Positions 55,697-60,906 of a DNA stretch of 60,906 nucleotides are shown here, piece by piece. How positions within the stretch are numbered: position 1 is the first letter of the stretch; each line of letters starts with the position of its first letter. Where the stretch lies: assembly GCA_022448265.1 (NCBI GenBank), contig JAKVCC010000021.1, forward strand, positions 1 through 60,906, written 5' to 3'. This stretch comes from Pirellulales bacterium. GTDB taxonomy: Bacteria; Planctomycetota; Planctomycetia; Pirellulales; Lacipirellulaceae. The position numbers and the translations under genes were made by a program. The notes below the pieces were generated by a model that made no database searches, was not told the origin of the DNA, and saw only the letters and a list, made by a program, of their open reading frames with translations.

Positions 55697-56533
55697 CTAG
55701 TTGACCGATTCAAGTGGCTCCAGATCACCCAGCGATTCACTCCGTACGCCGCCTTGGGCACTACGCTTCTCGCCATCTTTCGCGTTGTGTTTCGCGCCGC
55801 TTTTCAGGTCGCCTTTCGCATCGTCCCGACCAAAGAACATCATGTGCTGCCATGGCAGACCATTGAATTCCCTAGCAAACACAAAATGGTTCCGCGTCAG
55901 CTCTTTCATAATCTGTGTCTTGCTCATTTTGTGAAGCGGCTTGATCGGCACGTCCGGATCTTCCTCCCGATACTCCACAAGCACGATGAGTCCATCTTCA
56001 GAAAGCGACCGGCGCATCGCCCGCAGCATGTGTTCGGGATGGGAGAATTCGTGATAAACGTCAACCAGCAAGATCAGATCGACTCCACCGTCGGGAAGGC
56101 GAGGGTTATGAAACGAACCAAGAATCGGAGTGACATTGCTGATACGCTTCTCTTCCATCCGTTCGCGCAACAAGCTCAGCATCTCCGGCTGGATGTCAAC
56201 GCCCAGAATTCTGCCTTCGGGCCCGACCATTTCGGCCAGTTTCAGGGCATAGAATCCGTTCCCGCAGCCCATGTCGCAAATGGTCATTCCTTTCTCCACG
56301 CCCAAATTCTCTAGCATCAAGGAGCAACGTTCTTCGCGCTCGCGCTCGTTTCGAATTAGCCACTCAGCTCCCGCATAGTGCATGGTCACCGCAATTCGCC
56401 GGCCTTCGTAGAACTCAAGCGCCGGCGGGACGGACGACTTAACAGTTTTGGTTTCCTGGCAGTTCCCGGGGAGTGCAAGAACGCCAGTGGACAACCATAA
56501 GCTTGCGGCCAGGAATCTTCGTGAGCGGGACAT
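55697..56533 (-). CDS. Exported SAM-dependent methyltransferase-fold protein
   Basis: 278 residues from ATG 56533 (or four codons more from ATG 56545). The N-terminus is a signal peptide (RRFLAASLWLSTGVLALPG, then NCQ), followed by a class I methyltransferase fold: motif I CDMGCGNGFYALKLAEMVG (about 86-104), GVDIQPEML, and ILLVDVYHEFSHPEHMLRAMRRSLSEDGLIVLVEY. Secretion of a methyltransferase fold is unusual because SAM is cytosolic. The tail is repetitive and charged (KSGAKHNAKDGEKRSAQGG). Substrate unknown. It is convergent with glmS. Confidence 0.75.
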   Translation of the reverse strand: MSRSRRFLAASLWLSTGVLALPGNCQETKTVKSSVPPALEFYEGRRIAVTMHYAGAEWLIRNEREREERCSLMLENLGVEKGMTICDMGCGNGFYALKLAEMVGPEGRILGVDIQPEMLSLLRERMEEKRISNVTPILGSFHNPRLPDGGVDLILLVDVYHEFSHPEHMLRAMRRSLSEDGLIVLVEYREEDPDVPIKPLHKMSKTQIMKELTRNHFVFAREFNGLPWQHMMFFGRDDAKGDLKSGAKHNAKDGEKRSAQGGVRSESLGDLEPLESVN

Positions 56534-56545
56534 TACAGTTCGCAT

Positions 56546-57051
56546 TTTTGGGGTTCGGAAAGTGTTAAGAGTAGCAATAACCTCTGCCGCCGTCGATCCA
56601 ACCAAACAAAGTCCTATTTCGCTGTGCATCTTCAGGATAGATCGAAAATAGTTTCCCCTTTTCGACGGTAATGGCAAACATAGGGTTTCCATCCTTGCAA
56701 CCCTTTACCCAGCCAGCCGACGGCGTTCGCTTGTCAATTAATTTCGATGGGGCTGATGCCGCGTTCCACTGACATCCGAACACACCGGAACTCTAGAGAT
56801 GCCTTGAATAGAACAACAAGTCTCGAATTACAGTCGCGAGCGATTCTAGCCAATAAGTTTGCGCTGTTGAATGAGAAGCTCGGCCGGTTGAACCACTCGA
56901 CGCGGAAACCGGAACCGCATGGCACAATATTTTGTGGTTGAAGCGCCGGTTCCGCATTCACTCGCCCAACCATCTGCCAATCTGAGACCAGATCAGCTAA
57001 ATTATTACTATCTAAATTTTCAAATCCTTTGCGATCCTATGGAGCTGATTC
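56546..57051. other. Divergent region between the methyltransferase and the TIM-barrel gene
   Basis: About 500 bases; apart from the weak open frame at 56565-56783, nothing recognisable is seen. A/T-rich sequence just before 57040 probably includes the promoter of the plus-strand gene. Confidence 0.35.
56565..56783 (-). CDS. Possible small or fragmentary ORF, weak
   Basis: 72 residues; the C-terminal half (KGCKDGNPMFAITVEKGK, ending DGGRGYCYS) reads like ordinary protein rather than a shadow frame, but I recognise no family and see no clear Shine-Dalgarno. It could be a remnant of a larger gene. It sits in the 500-base gap upstream of the exported methyltransferase. Confidence 0.2.
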   Translation of the reverse strand: MFGCQWNAASAPSKLIDKRTPSAGWVKGCKDGNPMFAITVEKGKLFSIYPEDAQRNRTLFGWIDGGRGYCYS

Positions 57052-58008
57052 ATGAAGGGCAAGCACCAAGTAGTCAATCGTCGCCGATTCGTTTCCGCCG
57101 GAGCCGCTGCGCTGGCTGCTCAACCGCTGGCCTGTTGCAGCACCACCAAGGCAGATCAAACCGACCTTGCGCCGATTATTATGCCCCCGGAAGGCAAGCG
57201 TTTGCTGCTTTCCTGCAAACTGACGATGATCGCTAAGGAGGTCGATGGTAGGAAGTTGTCACTCGCTGAAAGGCTGGGCCTGGCGGCCGAGGCTGGATTC
57301 GACGGAGTTGATCTGGACGATGCCGGGCCTTACACGCCGCAACAAGCGCGGGACGCAGTACGCGAGTCGGGCGTGTTTGTCCACAATGCTATCAACCACA
57401 ATCATTGGAACAAGCGGCTAACCAGCCCCAAGGCCGATGAGCGAGCTGAGGGCGCGGCCAACTTGGAGCACTGCATGCGGGTGTCCCACGCCGCCGGCGG
57501 CTGTGGCGTTCTGGTCGTGATCGGACACAGCGTGGACGGAGAGGCCAAGGTGATCGAGGAGCGCTGCCGCCAAGAGCTCAAAAAACTTCTTCCGCTGTCG
57601 GCAGCACTTGGCCAACCCATTCTGATCGAGAATGTTTGGAACCAAATGTTTTACGACCATGACCGTCCGCCCGAGCAGAGTGCCGAAAGGTTTGTCAACT
57701 TTATCGACAGCTTCGACAGCCCATGGATCGGCCTTTACTACGACATCGGGAACCACTGGAAGTATGGACAACCGGGAGATTGGATTCATCAGCTCGGCCG
57801 GCGATGTGTCAAGCTGGACGTAAAGGGGTTCAGTCGCCAAAAAGACAAGTTCGTCGATATCGGCGAGGGCGACCTGCCGTGGGACCAGGTTCGACTGGCG
57901 CTGGACAAAATTGGATTTGCGGGTTGGGCAACTGCTGAGGTTGAAGGAGGCGGACTGGCAAGGCTAACCGTCGTTCGGAAGCAGATGCAAGAGGTGTTTG
58001 GAATCTAG
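57052..58008 (+). CDS. Tat-exported sugar phosphate isomerase/epimerase-like TIM-barrel protein
   Basis: 318 residues of the xylose isomerase-like/AP endonuclease family 2 fold. The N-terminus has a twin-arginine motif (NRRRFVSAGAAALAAQPLACC, R10-R12 then F13) with Cys28/Cys29, suggesting Tat export and perhaps lipid anchoring. The barrel shows GFDGVDLDD (about 83-91), IENVWNQMFYD, IGLYYDIGNHWKYGQPGDW, KLDVKGF and EGDLPWDQVRLALDKIGFAGWATAEVEGG; the E, D, H, E metal-site pattern of the fold appears kept. ATG 57052 has GGAG seven bases upstream. Planctomycetes encode many such proteins; the substrate is unknown. Confidence 0.85.
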   Translation: MKGKHQVVNRRRFVSAGAAALAAQPLACCSTTKADQTDLAPIIMPPEGKRLLLSCKLTMIAKEVDGRKLSLAERLGLAAEAGFDGVDLDDAGPYTPQQARDAVRESGVFVHNAINHNHWNKRLTSPKADERAEGAANLEHCMRVSHAAGGCGVLVVIGHSVDGEAKVIEERCRQELKKLLPLSAALGQPILIENVWNQMFYDHDRPPEQSAERFVNFIDSFDSPWIGLYYDIGNHWKYGQPGDWIHQLGRRCVKLDVKGFSRQKDKFVDIGEGDLPWDQVRLALDKIGFAGWATAEVEGGGLARLTVVRKQMQEVFGI

Positions 58009-58328
58009 CGGCCTTAGCTGCCGCCCGCCGTTGCCACCATGTCGCCGTGTCAGATTGTTGGCAGATGCGATAATCGCTTGCAACCCAATAGTGAACCATG
58101 AAACTTTTATTTTGCAACAGGCATGGTGAGCCGGCGATTCAATTCCGACTCTCCCACATGTTCCTAGTTGTCGTATTGGTTGCGGTAATCGAGAATCGAC
58201 ACGAGTGGTTCAATCACCTGTGATGGCGGGTTGACACATGGCCACGCCATTTTTTGTATCGACTGCCTGCCGGACGATGGATCAGACGCCCTGTTGGTAG
58301 TTGGCGGGCCGAACCTGAGGCGTAGGTG
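58009..58328. other. Convergent intergenic region
   Basis: About 320 bases. It contains one short open frame (58098-58223, listed separately) and no clear terminator. Confidence 0.35.
58098..58223 (+). CDS. Possible 41-residue peptide, weak
   Basis: It reads MKLLFCNRHGEPAIQFRL, then a hydrophobic stretch SHMFLVVVLVAVIE. The FRLSHMFLVVVLVAV part resembles the basic-plus-hydrophobic start common in small planctomycete membrane proteins, but no Shine-Dalgarno precedes the ATG and no further domain follows. It may be a decayed gene or chance. Confidence 0.2.
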   Translation: MKLLFCNRHGEPAIQFRLSHMFLVVVLVAVIENRHEWFNHL

Positions 58329-59204
58329 CTAGCCACGGGTGCGCAATAAGTTGCCAGACGCTTCGCTCTTGAGTTGGTACATCTTCAGATCTTTCAGTTC
58401 TCCATACGTATTCCAGGTGGCTAGGCCGAACGGGCGAATCGGCTCCTGTGCCCAGTAGATAGAAAAATTGTGTTGCTGGACGTCGACTTCGATGATCTTC
58501 CGGTCGTTCAGCCAAATGCGAATAAAGTCGTCTGTAACTCGCAGCCGCACATCCTGCCACTTCCCATTTTCGAAATCGAATACCCGCGTCGTGTCATTTT
58601 CAGCGGCACTGAACGAATCGATGTTCGACAGGCCGACGAGTTTTCCACCCCAGCCACCGAGAACCAACGTGCAGTGCTGTTCTTTTACCGGAAACGTCAG
58701 CCCACAAAAAAAATCATTTCCCGCAACACGACGACCACGAAAGAAAATCTCGTAATTTGACTTGGGGATTTCGGTGGTAATAGCAATACCGGTTGCCGGT
58801 CGACCACTTTCCAAATGAATCGATCCGTCGCGAACTTCAACCTTGCCATGCTGCTCAAAATCAAACGTGTTGGCAATTCGCCAACCCTTCAGTGTTTTTC
58901 CGTCGAAAATTGCTATCTCTTTGCCCAAATCCAAGGGCCGTTTGGTTACCCTGCGATTCCTTCCAACTTCCGTCTGATTGTCCTTGTCTTCAGCAAAGGA
59001 AACAGGCGTTGCAACGAGAATCCCCACTGCAGCAAACCCAACCAGGCGGCAGCAAATGCGTGTTGATCTCAAGACAAAGACTCTAAGAGGCAGCCACGGG
59101 GCTGCTGCTCGCAAAAATCGCTCTGAATGGACTGTCGGGCGAAGACATGAGACCCCTTCTTTTTTCAGACAGGCCGGGCACCGAAAAATGAATTTGGAGA
59201 GCAT
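58329..59204 (-). CDS. Exported DUF1080 protein (3-keto-disaccharide hydrolase-like)
   Basis: Secreted protein of the DUF1080 jelly-roll family, common in planctomycetes and linked to glycan breakdown. 291 residues from ATG 59204, but the signal peptide (RLVGFAAVGILVATPVSFA) begins around residue 53, so a TTG at 59072 may be the true start. The fold shows IAIFDGKTLKGWRI (about 98-111), the typical DGSIHLESG and TTEIPKSNYEIFFRGR blocks, and FSIYWAQEPIRPFGLATWNTYGELKDLKMYQL. The long, cysteine-containing n-region is unusual if the first ATG is used. Substrate unknown. Confidence 0.75.
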   Translation of the reverse strand: MLSKFIFRCPACLKKEGVSCLRPTVHSERFLRAAAPWLPLRVFVLRSTRICCRLVGFAAVGILVATPVSFAEDKDNQTEVGRNRRVTKRPLDLGKEIAIFDGKTLKGWRIANTFDFEQHGKVEVRDGSIHLESGRPATGIAITTEIPKSNYEIFFRGRRVAGNDFFCGLTFPVKEQHCTLVLGGWGGKLVGLSNIDSFSAAENDTTRVFDFENGKWQDVRLRVTDDFIRIWLNDRKIIEVDVQQHNFSIYWAQEPIRPFGLATWNTYGELKDLKMYQLKSEASGNLLRTRG

Positions 59205-59445
59205 TAATAAGCACGACCTCTGTTTCTTGCAGGACAGTTAGATATACTGCATGGTATTAGTAGATTTATCTATTAACTTCGCATTCCATCATTACACCCC
59301 ATCCACGCACTTCCTGCAAATCTGACTCCGTCGACTTTTCTGAGGGGCGTGCTTTCCGTACTTATAAAATAAACCGTCCGATACTGGGAGATCTACTACC
59401 CAGCGATCACCCGTTGACATAAAGCAAACAATAAAAGGGTTTCAC

Positions 59446-59889
59446 ATGACCAACCGAGATGTTCCGCACGCCTTCACCCTCGTTGGACTGCTGGTCGTGA
59501 TTGCCATCATCGGCGTTTTAGTGCCGGGCTGTTCGGGAGGAGGGCCCGACTATCCACACGCTACCATCAGTGGAATGGTAACAGTGGGCGGCGAACCGAT
59601 CGAACAAGGAACACTTACCTATCACCCTAGCGAATCGGGAATGGGCCGTGGCGCGAGCGTTGACATTGTCAAAGGCAAATTTCAGATAACAGCTATTGCG
59701 ATTGGAAAACACTCCTTTACCTTCTCTGCCTGGGTCGAAACCGGAGAAACAATTCCTGGCCCTTATGGAGGGACAGAGCCAGAACGAGTTAATATTATTC
59801 CTAACAAGCTGCGCACTACAGGCATCACGAGAGAAATCACCGAAAGTGGCACGCAAGATTTTGCAATTGAAAAACAGGTGCGAGATTAA
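59446..59889 (+). CDS. Lipoprotein with carboxypeptidase-regulatory-like domain and pilin-derived leader
   Basis: 147 residues. The leader [19 protein letters not shown] is almost the same as the type IV pilin-like helix [17 protein letters not shown] of the next gene, but Glu5 is Gly14 here and the helix ends in V-P-G-C-S (Cys29), a lipobox-like site with an unusual Pro at -2. The rest (about 40-147) is a small beta-domain: HATISGMVTVGGEPIEQGTLTYHPSE and IAIGKHSFTFSAWVE, as in the beta-sandwich regulatory-like domains of many planctomycete lipoproteins. An AAAAGGG element lies before ATG 59446. It appears to be a leader swap between pilin-like and lipoprotein genes. Function unknown. Confidence 0.7.
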   Translation: MTNRDVPHAFTLVGLLVVIAIIGVLVPGCSGGGPDYPHATISGMVTVGGEPIEQGTLTYHPSESGMGRGASVDIVKGKFQITAIAIGKHSFTFSAWVETGETIPGPYGGTEPERVNIIPNKLRTTGITREITESGTQDFAIEKQVRD

Positions 59890-59980
59890 TCCTGAGACTA
59901 TAAGAGGGGCCTTAATAACATGAGCGGTAATGCAGCACCTACTTTTTAAGTTAACAACTCATACGTTTGCATATAATAAA

Positions 59981-60906
59981 ATGAGAAAAACAAGTAACCG
60001 ATCGCCCTGGAACAAATTGAATCCTTGCGGCTTTACGCTCGTTGAACTTTTGGTGGTGATCGCCATTATTGGCGTCCTAGTTGCCTTACTGCTGCCGGCG
60101 GTGCAAGCCGCTCGCGAGGCGGCACGACGCAGTTCTTGTGCTAATAATCTGAAGCAGATCAGCCTCGGCGCACTTAATTACGAATCCACCTTTGGGACTC
60201 TGCCCAAAGGCACGTTTGCAGAGATAGCTAGTCAGCCGGTTCCGGGGCGTTTGTCTACTGCATGGTTCGACGACTATACCTGGGCCACCTACATCCTGCC
60301 TTATTTGGAGCAAGGCAACGCCGTGCATGCTTTCGATTTCAAGAAGGCGTTTCTTGGCCGGCATCACGAACAGGCGCGAAGGTTCTACGTAGGCATCTAC
60401 GACTGCCCGTCAGACCTCGAACGACAGATCGTCTGTCAGAAAGGTACCCCCGAAACCATCAACGACGATCCCCATAATCGATACTACTACAATTACGTAG
60501 CCAACCTTGGCAACACAGGCTCCGGACAGCCCGTCCGGGCTGATATCGGTTCGGAAACCGTTGTATTTGGTGAGGCGCCCTTCCCGTATGGAATTGCAGT
60601 TCCCCTCGCTCGAATCACCGACGGCACCAGCAATACCTTAATGTTTTCTGAAACCATTAAGAGCAAAGGGCCTCCGGAAGGCCAAAGTCACTATTGGTTT
60701 GGCTCGATGGGAGACACTACCATTGGTCGTGGCGCCCATGGATTCACTGGGCTCCATCCTCCCAATTCACCAGTGAAAGACCTGATTGAGTGGTTTTGCC
60801 CAACCGATGTGGGCATTGTTTGCGAGACAGGTCGGGCCAATCCTAATTTGAGGTCGGGCATCGACGCCAATCTGAACCGCTCGGCCCGCGGTTTCCATCC
60901 GGGTGG
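59981..60906 (+). CDS. DUF1559 protein with pilin-like N-terminus, cut by the window edge
   Basis: The frame is open for 308 codons to the end of the window, so the C-terminus is missing. The N-terminus is a prepilin-type leader: [21 protein letters not shown] (Gly17, then Phe18; Glu22 at +5), followed by [17 protein letters not shown], a stretch diagnostic of the planctomycete DUF1559/SBP_bac_10-like family. The body has [13 protein letters not shown] and ends near FHPGG, a family landmark, so little is missing. These proteins are numerous in Planctomycetota and are thought to be exported by a type II secretion or pilus-like system; their role is unknown. ATG 59981 has no clear Shine-Dalgarno. 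Confidence 0.9.
   Translation, partial: MRKTSNRSPWNKLNPCGFTLVELLVVIAIIGVLVALLLPAVQAAREAARRSSCANNLKQISLGALNYESTFGTLPKGTFAEIASQPVPGRLSTAWFDDYTWATYILPYLEQGNAVHAFDFKKAFLGRHHEQARRFYVGIYDCPSDLERQIVCQKGTPETINDDPHNRYYYNYVANLGNTGSGQPVRADIGSETVVFGEAPFPYGIAVPLARITDGTSNTLMFSETIKSKGPPEGQSHYWFGSMGDTTIGRGAHGFTGLHPPNSPVKDLIEWFCPTDVGIVCETGRANPNLRSGIDANLNRSARGFHPG

Noticed and set aside
59920-59949. Nine-residue open frame with a Shine-Dalgarno-like AGAGGGG between the lipoprotein and DUF1559 genes
   Set aside because: Too short to support as a gene; it could be a leader peptide, but nothing indicates attenuation.
59972-59977. Perfect TATAAT immediately before the DUF1559 start codon
   Set aside because: A promoter there would start transcription inside the coding region, and its best -35 (TTAACA at 59951) is only 15 bases away.

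Overview
The window reads as a chromosomal segment of a planctomycete, most likely of the Pirellula/Blastopirellula type. The evidence is family content: a DUF1559 protein with a pilin-like N-terminus at the right edge, a DUF1598 protein, DUF1080 and DUF1844 proteins, a Tat-exported TIM-barrel protein, an exported methyltransferase and a very cysteine-rich secreted repeat protein. LptE-like, BamD-like and KdsB genes indicate a Gram-negative type outer envelope. I see no rRNA, convincing tRNA, CRISPR array, insertion sequence, integrase or phage gene, so this is mostly core chromosome.

Layout. 0.3-6.2 kb: a two-domain cytochrome c'-like protein, a phosphohexomutase, a short UvrC, a cold-shock protein with a tiny lysine-rich partner, and an orphan MraZ. 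6.4-6.5 kb: a compact, highly structured intergenic element ending in a T-run, the best candidate here for an undescribed RNA. 6.6-13.4 kb (minus strand): pyrG-DUF1844, then trxB, an Nramp-related transporter and asnS. 13.9-15.8 kb: cstA. 16-19 kb: a zinc-ribbon protein, a lone fliM and proA. 19.6-31.4 kb is a long minus-strand run: purA-uppS-cdsA (nucleotide, undecaprenyl carrier and phospholipid supply), phoH, an HD-domain membrane protein, ybeY and a CorC-like gene (RNA maturation and membrane homeostasis), a BamD-like and an LptE-like lipoprotein gene (outer-membrane assembly), and folP.

31.8-45.1 kb: a DUF456 protein, a minus-strand group (serS, an exported SPOR-like protein, rdgB, an M20 hydrolase and a SPOUT methyltransferase), an M20 dipeptidase, clpS overlapping mtaB, a GlmM-like mutase divergent from apbE, and a DedA protein. 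45.1-60.9 kb is more lineage-specific: DUF1598, the cysteine-rich repeat protein, a LarA-like protein, YgfZ, an M50-like protein with a broken active site, a Nudix hydrolase, an RmlD-like reductase with KdsB, GlmS, an exported methyltransferase, a Tat TIM-barrel protein, a DUF1080 protein, a lipoprotein whose leader looks derived from a pilin, and the cut-off DUF1559 gene.

Recurring themes are (i) familiar enzymes with altered signature residues (ClpS, YbeY, MraZ, M50-like, Nramp-like, LarA-like, CdsA), and (ii) a dispersed, roughly 80-bp intergenic repeat with imperfect inverted ends, seen in three aligned copies plus one terminal fragment. GlmS, GlmM, KdsB, the RmlD-like reductase, LptE-like and BamD-like proteins fit together as amino-sugar and lipopolysaccharide supply and outer-membrane assembly.
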